DNA of 8,133 bases from NCBI GenBank assembly GCA_948482865.1, contig CAOMHR010000067.1:1-8133 (forward strand). The letters run 5' to 3'. Positions 1 to 6,131 of the stretch are shown here, one piece after another. The position numbers and the translations under genes are program-made. The notes under the pieces were generated by a model. That model ran no database searches. It was not told where the DNA came from and saw only the letters and a program-made list of their open reading frames with translations. This DNA is from Christensenellaceae bacterium. GTDB lineage: Bacteria; Bacillota; Clostridia; Christensenellales; Borkfalkiaceae. Within the stretch, counting starts at the first letter, position 1, and each line of letters starts with the position of its first letter.

Positions 1-257
1 TGCGCGATTACTATTTTTGCGTCGGTATTTATAGTCGTCTTTTTGGTATATTCTTCGCCGGAAACTTTTTGCACTTCCTTGACAGACATAGCGCCGCCGC
101 GGATACGTATAATGCGGCCATCTTCTTCAAGCTGGAAAAGGTCGCGTCTCAACGTCATTTGAGAAACGTTGGGAAAAACTTCTTCAAGCTGTTCAAGGGT
201 CATTTTGCCGCGCCTGTCAAGTATATCGGCAATTTCCTCAATGCGTTCACGTTTCAT
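1..257 (-). CDS. DeoR-family transcriptional regulator, N-terminal part (runs off left edge)
   Basis: The 85 visible residues begin MKRERIEEIADILDRRGKMT and form the winged helix-turn-helix of the DeoR family. The recognition helix SQMTLRRDL lies at residues 32-40, and the wing EEDGRIIRIRGGA at 44-56 carries the typical IxRxxGGA ending. Residues from about 75 onward would begin the sugar-phosphate-sensing (DeoRC) domain, which lies outside the window. Members of this family usually repress an adjacent sugar or nucleoside catabolic operon and are released by a phosphorylated sugar; which one cannot be read here. The start at 255-257 is supported by AAAGGAG at 264-270, six bases upstream, and a perfect promoter further up. 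The genes it is cotranscribed with, and likely controls, would lie to the left. The family call is firm; the target is unknown. Confidence 0.93.
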   Translation of the reverse strand, partial: MKRERIEEIADILDRRGKMTLEQLEEVFPNVSQMTLRRDLFQLEEDGRIIRIRGGAMSVKEVQKVSGEEYTKKTTINTDAKIVIA

Positions 258-270
258 CTTAGTCTCCTTT

Positions 271-285
271 GTGATTTTTTTTCAC
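271..285. promoter_or_regulatory. Inverted repeat GTGA-N7-TCAC in the DeoR leader
   Basis: GTGA at 271-274 and TCAC at 282-285 form a dyad around seven T residues, directly upstream of the regulator's Shine-Dalgarno at 264-270. A second dyad, AAACGT (291-296) with ACGTTT (321-326), flanks the -10 box of the same promoter. DeoR-type repressors often regulate their own operon, so either could be an operator. This is inference from position and symmetry only, and short dyads also occur by chance in AT-rich DNA. Confidence 0.3.
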
Positions 286-303
286 TTTTTAAACGTTGGA
301 CAA

Positions 304-332
304 ATTATAACATAATAACGACGTTTTGTCAA
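304..332 (-). promoter_or_regulatory. Sigma-A promoter for the DeoR-family gene
   Basis: Read on the minus strand, TTGACA (327-332) and TATAAT (304-309) are separated by exactly 17 bases, matching the housekeeping consensus at all twelve positions. The expected transcription start is near 297, giving a leader of about 40 nt before the start codon at 257. It points away from cysE, so the two units are divergent. The rest of the gene-free stretch 258-568 holds the cysE promoter and leader; 333-445 is AT-rich with nothing I recognise. Confidence 0.88.
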
Positions 333-445
333 GAGATTTAAGTAATTTTTTAACAAAACAGCGTTGCGTTTGTTAAAATTTATCATAAACCGTTTCCGTA
401 AATTTTCATTGCGGCAAAGGGCGGAAGTTAAAAACTTCAAATTGC

Positions 446-474
446 TTGCAATTGCGGTTACTTTAATATATAAT
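446..474 (+). promoter_or_regulatory. Probable sigma-A promoter for the cysE-cysS-alaS unit
   Basis: TTGCAA (446-451) and a perfect TATAAT (469-474) are 17 bases apart. The -35 matches consensus at four of six positions. Transcription would start near 481, leaving a leader of about 88 nt before cysE. I see no other promoter of similar quality between here and the membrane-protein gene, so it may drive all four genes. Confidence 0.65.
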
Positions 475-505
475 TAAGGAAATTCGGCGTAACGGCATTG
501 CGGGG

Positions 506-529
506 CGGGCTGCTAAGTTTAACAGTCCG
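506..529 (+). other. Leader hairpin upstream of cysE
   Basis: Positions 506-512 (CGGGCTG) can pair with 523-529 (CAGTCCG) with one G.U pair, leaving a 10-nt loop. It falls in the transcribed leader of the cysE unit. No run of U follows, so it is not an obvious terminator, and no T-box consensus or recognised riboswitch core is visible around it. A regulatory role is possible but unsupported. Confidence 0.3.
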
Positions 530-568
530 GCTGCGTCTTTACATATATTGTAAGGGTGTAATTTTAAA

Positions 569-1108
569 ATGTTGTTTTCCAGCCTTAGCGCCGATTTAAA
601 CGCGGCAAAGTCAAACGACCCCGCCGCGCGCAATAAATTTGAAATCTTTCTGACTTACTCGGGCGTGCATGCGCTTATCGCGCACAGGTGGGCGCAGGCG
701 TTTTTTCGGCTGAAACTTAAACTTATAGCCCGCATAATTTCGCAGACGGCAAAGTTTTTTACGGGTATAGAAATTCATCCCGCGGCAAAAATAGCGGCGG
801 GGGTGTTCATAGACCACGGCAGCGGCGTCGTCATAGGCGAAACGGCGGAAGTGGGTAAAGGTACCGTGCTGTATCAGGGCGTGACTCTGGGCGGAACGGG
901 CAAAGAGAGCGGAAAACGCCACCCTACGGTTGGGGAAAACTGCGTAATTTCCGCAGGGGCGAAAGTTCTGGGCAACGTACATATCGGCGACGGCGCAAAA
1001 ATAGGCGCGGGCGCGGTAGTGCTCAAAGATATCCCAGAAAACGCTACGGCGGTTGGGGTGCCTGCAAGGGTAGTTAAAATTAACGGTAAAAAGGCGGAGA
1101 ACGGATAA
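569..1108 (+). CDS. cysE: Serine O-acetyltransferase
   Basis: This enzyme transfers acetyl from acetyl-CoA to L-serine, giving O-acetylserine, the carbon skeleton for cysteine synthesis in the cytoplasm. At 179 residues it is the short Gram-positive form, with a reduced helical N-terminal domain (about 1-62, including DPAARNKFEIFLTYSG) followed by a left-handed beta-helix of hexapeptide repeats (about 67-155). The family signature FIDHGSGVVIGE (80-91) carries the catalytic His83, and GVTLGGTGK (104-112) with RHPT (117-120) lines the active site. The position of the E. coli catalytic Asp143 is Glu68 here (GIEIHP), as I recall for Bacillus CysE, so it is not a defect. AVGVPARVV (161-169) is the usual C-terminal motif. 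AAGGGTG at 551-557 is a fair ribosome binding site for this ATG. The stop codon is immediately followed by the cysS start, implying translational coupling. Confidence 0.96.
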   Translation: MLFSSLSADLNAAKSNDPAARNKFEIFLTYSGVHALIAHRWAQAFFRLKLKLIARIISQTAKFFTGIEIHPAAKIAAGVFIDHGSGVVIGETAEVGKGTVLYQGVTLGGTGKESGKRHPTVGENCVISAGAKVLGNVHIGDGAKIGAGAVVLKDIPENATAVGVPARVVKINGKKAENG

Positions 1109-2500
1109 ATGAAAATTTATAATACGCTTACAAGGACCAAAGAAGAGTTTGTGCCTATTGAAAAAGGCAAGGTCAGGATGTACGCCTGCGGTATTACCGT
1201 ATCTGGCGAAGCGCATATAGGACACGGCTATCAGGCGTTAATTTACGATATAATGCGCAAGTTCCTGCAAAAGCAGGGTTTTGAAGTGTCCTATGCCAGA
1301 AATTATACCGACGTAGACGATAAAATTATTGCAAAGTCCAAAGAGACGGGTATACCTGCGGACAAGTATGCCGCCGCTATGATAAAAAAGATTGACGCGG
1401 TTATGGGGGAGATGGATATAGGCGAACCCGACCTTTGGCTGAAAGCCACGCAGAATATAGGCAACGTAATATCGTTCATAAAACAACTTATAGACAGCGG
1501 ACACGCTTACGCCGTTTCCTGCGGCGACGTATATTTCGACGTGACAAGTTTTAAACGCTACGGTTGTCTCAGCGGCAGGTCGGTGGAAGATATGCTTGAC
1601 GGCGTAAGAATAGAAAACGGCGCGGAGAAGAGAAATTCAGCCGACTTCGCTCTCTGGAAAGCGGCAAAGGAAGGGGAAATATGCTGGGATTCGCCCTGGG
1701 GCAAGGGCAGACCGGGCTGGCATATTGAGTGTTCCGCAATGACCCGCGCGGCGTTCGGCGACAGTATAGATATTCACGGCGGCGGCAGGGATCTTGTGTT
1801 CCCCCACCACGAAAACGAAATTGCGCAGAGCGAAAGCCTCACGGGCAAGCAGTTCGCAAAATACTGGACGCATAACGGGCTCATAAAAGTCAACGGACAA
1901 AAGATGTCAAAGAGTCTGGGCAACAGTATACTTCTGGAAGACCTTTTAAAAAACTATTCCAACGAAGCGGTTAAATTCGCGCTGTTGCAGTTTAATTACC
2001 GCGCCGATATCAATCTTGTGGACGGCATTTTCGACGAAGCGGAAAGACACCTGACTTCCTTTTATAAGGTCATAAAAAAGGTTGAAGACAGGTACGGCAA
2101 GGGCGGAAATGGCTGTAAACAGATTGACGACGATTTCAACAGGGATATGTCGGACGACTTCAATACCGCGCTTGCGCTGTCAAGGCTGTTCGGGCTGTTT
2201 AAAGCCGTTTCGGCAAAGTATGAAAAGGGCGACCCCGCCTGCGCGGAAGAAGTTTACCAGATAAAACAGACCTATTCGCTTCTGGGTTTGTTCAAAAAGG
2301 ACGCGGGCGAATATCTCGCGCGGGTTGCCGACGGCGCCGCACAGGAAATTCCGGACGAAGTAAAAGCTCTTGCGGATAAGCGCTGGCGCGCCAAACAGGA
2401 AAAAGACTGGGCGGCGGCGGACGCGCTGCGCGGGGAAATCGACGCGCTGGGATATGTTATAAAAGATACAAAGGACGGCTATACGATAGTCAGACGGTAA
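1109..2500 (+). CDS. cysS: Cysteinyl-tRNA synthetase
   Basis: This class I aminoacyl-tRNA synthetase attaches cysteine to tRNA-Cys. At 463 residues it has full family length. The HIGH signature is HIGH at 36-39, in the context CGITVSGEAHIGHGYQ; the residues around it (GYQ in place of the common AR) are a variant. KMSKS is at 265-269. The zinc ligands that discriminate cysteine are all present: Cys27, Cys208 (WHIECSAM), His233 and Glu237 (FPHHENE), at the same spacing as E. coli Cys28/Cys209/His234/Glu238. GWHIECS (203-209), DIHGGGRDLVFPHHENE (221-237) and the C-terminal DALRGEIDALGY helix (438-449) are typical. The ATG follows the cysE stop with no gap; GGCGGAG at 1093-1099, inside cysE, is the probable ribosome binding site. 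Pairing cysE with cysS, as in Bacillus, links cysteine supply with its use. Confidence 0.97.
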   Translation: MKIYNTLTRTKEEFVPIEKGKVRMYACGITVSGEAHIGHGYQALIYDIMRKFLQKQGFEVSYARNYTDVDDKIIAKSKETGIPADKYAAAMIKKIDAVMGEMDIGEPDLWLKATQNIGNVISFIKQLIDSGHAYAVSCGDVYFDVTSFKRYGCLSGRSVEDMLDGVRIENGAEKRNSADFALWKAAKEGEICWDSPWGKGRPGWHIECSAMTRAAFGDSIDIHGGGRDLVFPHHENEIAQSESLTGKQFAKYWTHNGLIKVNGQKMSKSLGNSILLEDLLKNYSNEAVKFALLQFNYRADINLVDGIFDEAERHLTSFYKVIKKVEDRYGKGGNGCKQIDDDFNRDMSDDFNTALALSRLFGLFKAVSAKYEKGDPACAEEVYQIKQTYSLLGLFKKDAGEYLARVADGAAQEIPDEVKALADKRWRAKQEKDWAAADALRGEIDALGYVIKDTKDGYTIVRR

Positions 2501-2540
2501 AGCGGATAAATCCGTCAAACCGAAAAACAAGGTGAAAAAT

Positions 2541-4340
2541 ATGAAAAAAATAACTTCGGAAATTTTACGCGAAACCTATTTAAAATTTTTTGAAAGCAAG
2601 GGGCATAAGATAATCCCTTCGGCTTCTCTCATACCCGAAAACGACCCTACGGTTCTGTTTACCACTGCTGGTATGCACCCTTTGGTTCCCTATCTTCTGG
2701 GTGAAAAGCACCCCGCGGGCAACCGCCTTTGCGATGTGCAGAAGTGCGTGCGTACGGGCGATATAGACGAAGTGGGCGACAGCTCGCATCTGACCTTTTT
2801 CGAGATGATGGGAAACTGGTCGCTTGGCGATTATTTCAAAGAGCAGATGATTCCCTGGTCTTATGAATTTCTGACTTCCGAAAAATATCTGGGTATTCCC
2901 GTAAAGGATATAGCCGTAACCTGCTTTGCGGGCGATAAAGACTGCCCCAAGGACGAAGAGAGCGCGGCACTGTGGGAAAAGTGCGGAATACTTCCCGAAA
3001 ATATTTACTTCCTGCCCAAGTCCGGCAACTGGTGGGGACCCGCCGGAACAACCGGACCCTGCGGTCCGGATACGGAAATGCACATTATCCGCAACCATAC
3101 CGAAGCGGATAAACTGGGCGCTTACGACTTTGACGGCGCGGCAAGCGGTACTTTTCTTGAAATATGGAACGACGTGTTTATGCAGTACAACAAAAATGCG
3201 GAAGGCGGTTACGAGCCTTTGAAGCAGAAAAACGTCGATACGGGTATGGGCTTAGAGCGCACGCTCTGCATTTTAAACGGTAAGGCGAACGTGTATGAAA
3301 CCGACCTTTTTGAAAACGCCATAATAAGGATTGAAGAACTCTCCGGCTTGAAATACGGACAGAGCAAAGATATAACAAAGGCTTTCCGCGTTGTTCTTGA
3401 CCACGTAAGGACGGCGGCGTTTATGCTTGGCGACGTAAAGGGCATAGTGCCGTCCAACACCGACCAGGGCTACATTTTGAGAAGAATTATCCGCCGCGCC
3501 GTGCGCTTCGGAAGAAATCTGGGGCTGGAACAGGGTTCGCTCTCTAAAATCGCGGCGACCTTCGTCGATAAATATAAAGAAGTTTATCCCGAGCTTTTGC
3601 ACAACGCGCAGAAGATTTACGAAGAACTGGACAAGGAAGAAGGCAAGTTTTTACGCACCCTCCAACAGGGCTTGAAAGAGTTTGAAAAAGTTGCCGCGGC
3701 GTTGAACGCAGGCGACACTATCGACGGCGTGACCGCTTTCCACCTGTACGACACGTACGGTTTCCCCGTAGAAATCACGGGCGAAATGGCGCGCGAAAAT
3801 GGGCTTAACGTTGACGTGAAAGGGTACGAAAAAGCGTATTCCGAACATCAGGAAAAATCCCGCGCTGGCAGCGAGCAGAAATTTGCCTGCGGACTTGCCG
3901 ACCACAAGCGGGAGACCACCAATCTTCACACGGCGACCCATCTTTTGCACGCCGCGCTCAAAGCGGTGTGTTCGCCCGATATCGCGCAAAAGGGCAGCAA
4001 TATCACGGAAGAGCGTTTGCGCTTCGACTTCAACTTTGCAAGAAAACTCACTCCCGAAGAAGTGGCGGAAGTGGAAAACCTGATAAATTCGAAAATAAAA
4101 GAAAACATTCCCGTAGTTATGAAAGAGCTTTCTCTGGAAGAAGCAAAGGCGCAGGGATTTACAGGTCTTTTCGAAAGCAAGTACGGCGAAAAGGTAAAGA
4201 CCTATTCCATAGGCGAATTTTCAAAAGAAATCTGCGGCGGACCCCACGCCGTGAGTACAGGGGAATTGGGAACGTTTAAAATAGTAAAGCAGGAAAACGT
4301 TTCCGCAGGAGTAAAAAGGATAAAAGCCGTATTGCAGTAA
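2541..4340 (+). CDS. alaS: Alanyl-tRNA synthetase, compact form lacking the editing beta-barrel and C-Ala
   Basis: This class II synthetase charges tRNA-Ala. I place the start at the ATG at 2541 because AAGGTG (2529-2534) is a well-spaced ribosome binding site; an in-frame GTG at 2532 lies inside that site. The product is 599 residues, against about 875 for E. coli. The catalytic core has RTGDIDEVGD (71-80), TFFEMMGNWSLGDYF (85-99) and VDTGMGLER (232-240). Asn306 (PSN) and Asp404 (LYDTYGFP) fall where E. coli uses Asn303 and Asp400 to read G3:U70. The editing metal site is intact: HTATH (463-467) and CGGPH (565-569). Only about 56 residues separate YGFP from HTATH, against about 164 in E. coli, so the editing-domain beta-barrel is missing. 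The protein ends about 30 residues after CGGPH, so C-Ala is also absent. No leftover C-Ala sequence follows, so this is not a frameshift. It sits 40 nt after cysS. Function is confident; physiological consequences are unknown. Confidence 0.95.
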   Translation: MKKITSEILRETYLKFFESKGHKIIPSASLIPENDPTVLFTTAGMHPLVPYLLGEKHPAGNRLCDVQKCVRTGDIDEVGDSSHLTFFEMMGNWSLGDYFKEQMIPWSYEFLTSEKYLGIPVKDIAVTCFAGDKDCPKDEESAALWEKCGILPENIYFLPKSGNWWGPAGTTGPCGPDTEMHIIRNHTEADKLGAYDFDGAASGTFLEIWNDVFMQYNKNAEGGYEPLKQKNVDTGMGLERTLCILNGKANVYETDLFENAIIRIEELSGLKYGQSKDITKAFRVVLDHVRTAAFMLGDVKGIVPSNTDQGYILRRIIRRAVRFGRNLGLEQGSLSKIAATFVDKYKEVYPELLHNAQKIYEELDKEEGKFLRTLQQGLKEFEKVAAALNAGDTIDGVTAFHLYDTYGFPVEITGEMARENGLNVDVKGYEKAYSEHQEKSRAGSEQKFACGLADHKRETTNLHTATHLLHAALKAVCSPDIAQKGSNITEERLRFDFNFARKLTPEEVAEVENLINSKIKENIPVVMKELSLEEAKAQGFTGLFESKYGEKVKTYSIGEFSKEICGGPHAVSTGELGTFKIVKQENVSAGVKRIKAVLQ

Positions 4341-4363
4341 AACTGCTTTCACCCGTATAAATT

Positions 4364-5659
4364 ATGAAACCGCAAGATAAGACCGATTCCGAAAAACTTA
4401 ATAACGACCCCATAACCGAAGGGGCGGAAGAGACGGTTATAGACGGGCAGGAGTCCGCCGCGGTTTCCGGTGCGGAAAATATTCCGCAACCCGACGGAGA
4501 AAACACTGAAAGCACTGAAGTAAAGACGGACGCGGACGGCGCGCTTGAACATTTCGGCGACCGCACGGTCGCGCCCCCTAAAAAGCGGAAGTTCGGCTGG
4601 GTCGGTTACGTCGCGCTTTTGATAGTCATAGGTTTAAGCGTATGGATGATGCTTAAAATCGTTATGGCGGACGCGGACGAATTCATTTCTTTCGGTGAAG
4701 TGTTTGCTGCCGGCGACTGGCGGTTCGGCGTAATTTCGCTTGCGGTTTTAATTGTAATAATTGCGTGCATATGCTTCGAATACGTGGTGGTAATTAAGGC
4801 AACTACCAATAAATTTGCGTTGGGTACGGGCATAAAGGTCGCCCTGTTGGGCAAATTTTACGACAATATAACGCCGCTCGCTTCGGGCGGTCAGCCTATG
4901 CAGATTTATTATCTGCACAAAAAAGGTTATTCGGGCGGTACTTCGACCGCGGTTGTGTTCATCAAGTATTTTGTATGGATGATAAGCTGGCTGCTTGTAA
5001 GCATACTTTTAATGGCTTGCAACACAGGCGTTCTCGACGGCGTTGACGGTGCCTGGCGTACGGTAATTCTGGTGTGCGGCTGGGTCGGTCTGGGCGTGAA
5101 TATGATTTTGCCGCTGACCGTGCTTATGTTTGTGGTTATGCCAAAACTTACGCGCAAACTCGCTTCGGTAATAGTGGGCGCGGGACACAAGATAAAGATA
5201 GTAAAGGACAAAGAAGCAACGCTGAACAAGGCTTACAATATTGTCAACGACTTCCGCTCGTCCTTCGCCATAATGTCGCGCCGTCCAGTGCTGTTCATAG
5301 TTCTGGTACTGTTGTGTCTTATTGAAGTAATGCTGAACTATATGTTGCCATACTTCATAATGCGCGCATTTTCGGGAATTACTTCCAACGAAATTTCGGT
5401 TCTGTTTGCGGTTGCGTCTCTCAACACTTACGTAACCCTTGCCGTTTCCATAATCCCCACGCCCGGCAACACGGGCGCGATGGAAGGTATAGGGGCGCTT
5501 GCGTTTTCGGTATTCGTTACGGGCAGCGTGCAGTTCTGGTCTATGCTTACCTGGCGTACGGGTATTTATTACATATATATAATAATCGGATTGGGCATAA
5601 CGGTTTTCGAGTTTATACGCAAAATCGTAAGACGCGCAAAACAAAAAAAGAAAGAATAA
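4364..5659 (+). CDS. Polytopic membrane protein, LPG-synthase-TM / UPF0104 flippase-like family
   Basis: The 431-residue protein has a hydrophilic acidic tail (about 1-70, rich in D, E, T and S), a basic patch PPKKRKFGW (71-79), and about eight hydrophobic segments between 80 and 417, including 80-100, 121-143, 196-218, 232-258, 308-332 and 395-417. The motif GKFYDNITPLASGGQPMQIYYL (163-184) and IIPTPGNTGAMEGI (363-376) identify the family related to the membrane half of MprF, which flips aminoacyl-phospholipids. The cytoplasmic aminoacyl-transferase domain of MprF is absent, so it is probably a lipid or lipid-linked-substrate transporter; the substrate cannot be inferred. It lies 23 nt after alaS, and I see no Shine-Dalgarno before the ATG, so translation may depend on coupling. 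No other start codon gives a plausible protein before the first membrane segment. The KKKE-rich C-terminus is probably cytoplasmic. Family call is good, function loose. Confidence 0.82.
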   Translation: MKPQDKTDSEKLNNDPITEGAEETVIDGQESAAVSGAENIPQPDGENTESTEVKTDADGALEHFGDRTVAPPKKRKFGWVGYVALLIVIGLSVWMMLKIVMADADEFISFGEVFAAGDWRFGVISLAVLIVIIACICFEYVVVIKATTNKFALGTGIKVALLGKFYDNITPLASGGQPMQIYYLHKKGYSGGTSTAVVFIKYFVWMISWLLVSILLMACNTGVLDGVDGAWRTVILVCGWVGLGVNMILPLTVLMFVVMPKLTRKLASVIVGAGHKIKIVKDKEATLNKAYNIVNDFRSSFAIMSRRPVLFIVLVLLCLIEVMLNYMLPYFIMRAFSGITSNEISVLFAVASLNTYVTLAVSIIPTPGNTGAMEGIGALAFSVFVTGSVQFWSMLTWRTGIYYIYIIIGLGITVFEFIRKIVRRAKQKKKE

Positions 5660-5721
5660 ACGCAAAACGAAACGGAGCCGTAAAGGACGTTCGCCATAGA
5701 GTTTTTTGTGGACAAATAAAC

Positions 5722-5755
5722 AGCCCGCTATCTTTGCTTGCGAAGATAGCGGGCT
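5722..5755. terminator. Strong hairpin terminator between convergent genes
   Basis: AGCCCGCTATCTT (5722-5734) pairs perfectly over 13 bp with 5743-5755, around an eight-base loop (which may close further by T.G and G-C). The plus-strand side is followed by the AT-rich TATATTTAAATTT, and the minus-strand side by TGTTTATTTG. It lies between the end of the membrane-protein gene and the end of the convergent DUF4177 gene, so it probably terminates both. The U-tracts are imperfect in each direction. Confidence 0.85.
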
Positions 5756-5774
5756 ATATTTAAATTTAAAACCG

Positions 5775-5975
5775 TTACTGTTGCTTTCTTAATGTAATAA
5801 TAAACGCGCCTTTGAGTTGCATTGACGTTGCCATATAATCGTAAGTTACAAGTTCCCAACCGTCAGCAGCCTTTTCGTTAAGGAACCGGTCTAATTTAGC
5901 TGTGTCGTTTTCATTTGCTTTGTCGGAAAACCATTTTGTGCTTACCGTCAGAATTTCCGTTTTATAGACGTACAT
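5775..5975 (-). CDS. Small DUF4177-family protein
   Basis: This 66-residue protein begins MYVYKTEILTVSTKW. It resembles the DUF4177 family: an N-terminal beta strand of the form YxYKxE, a helix with LDRFLNEKAADGWELV (28-43), and a last strand GAFIITLRK (56-64). The family is small, cytoplasmic and of unknown function. I chose the ATG at 5973-5975: AGGAG (5986-5990 on the minus strand) is ten bases away, while an in-frame TTG at 5979-5981 would be only four bases from it. It is transcribed from its own promoter, separate from the glycosyltransferase upstream, and ends facing the shared terminator. There is no signal peptide or membrane segment. The family assignment is from pattern memory and moderately sure. 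Confidence 0.78.
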   Translation of the reverse strand: MYVYKTEILTVSTKWFSDKANENDTAKLDRFLNEKAADGWELVTYDYMATSMQLKGAFIITLRKQQ

Positions 5976-6012
5976 AATCAAATTTCTCCTGTTGTCTGAA
6001 ATAATTTTTAAA

Positions 6013-6028
6013 AAACAGATTACTGTTT
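6013..6028. promoter_or_regulatory. Inverted repeat AAACAG-ATTA-CTGTTT in the DUF4177 leader
   Basis: A perfect 6-bp dyad with a 4-base spacer lies about 11 bases downstream of the -10 box, around positions +4 to +19 of the expected transcript of the DUF4177 gene. That is a good position for an operator blocking transcription. It does not match the Gram-positive LexA box or any other operator I recognise. Confidence 0.35.
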
Positions 6029-6038
6029 ATCATAATTT

Positions 6039-6067
6039 ATTATAGCAAGTCGGTAATAAAAAAGCAA
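6039..6067 (-). promoter_or_regulatory. Extended -10 promoter for the DUF4177 gene
   Basis: On the minus strand TATAAT (6039-6044) is preceded by TGC, giving the extended -10 motif TGnTATAAT. A weak -35, TTGCTT (6062-6067), is 17 bases upstream. The expected start is near 6032, leaving about 57 nt of leader. The -35 lies inside the 3' arm of the terminator of the upstream glycosyltransferase gene, so the two signals overlap. Confidence 0.72.
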
Positions 6068-6095
6068 AGAAAACCAATCATTCTTTCTTTGCCTT
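6055..6095 (-). terminator. Rho-independent terminator of the GT28 glycosyltransferase gene
   Basis: On the minus strand GCAAAGAAA (6092-6084) pairs perfectly with TTTCTTTGC (6072-6064) around an 11-base loop. One G.U and two A-T pairs extend the stem to 12 bp. It is followed by TTTTTTATTA (6063-6054), a good U-tract. It lies about 40 nt after the stop codon of the glycosyltransferase and separates it from the DUF4177 gene. The stem is AT-rich, so it may be only moderately strong. Confidence 0.72.
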
Positions 6096-6131
6096 ATTAT
6101 TCCTGTAAAGGGATTATATTTTTTATCTTGT

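Noticed and set aside
69..341. 90-codon open frame on the plus strand at the left edge
   Set aside because: It lies opposite the DeoR-family coding sequence and its consensus promoter, and its translation shows no domain.
569..1108. CysE with a lost catalytic aspartate (Glu68 in place of Asp)
   Set aside because: Glu at this position in the GIEIHP motif is, as I recall, normal for Bacillus-type serine acetyltransferases, and His83 is intact.
611..1225. Long open frame on the minus strand across cysE, and similar antisense frames in cysS and alaS
   Set aside because: They overlap confidently identified genes, lack ribosome binding sites and recognisable domains, and arise from codon bias of the real genes.
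2496..2520. Small hairpin CGGA-TAAA-TCCG after cysS as a terminator
   Set aside because: The stem is only four base pairs, no U-tract follows, and alaS starts 20 nt later in an apparent operon.
2532..2540. GTG start for alaS giving three extra residues
   Set aside because: The GTG is part of the AAGGTG ribosome binding site; the ATG at 2541 has correct spacing and gives the usual MKKITSEILR start.
4200..4400. Frameshift truncating alaS
   Set aside because: The last residues (SAGVKRIKAVLQ) are the natural end of the editing domain, the next gene starts 23 nt later, and no C-Ala-like sequence is seen in any frame downstream.
4364..5659. Complete MprF-type aminoacyl-phosphatidylglycerol synthase
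   Set aside because: Only the membrane domain is present; no GNAT-like cytoplasmic transferase domain follows before the stop.
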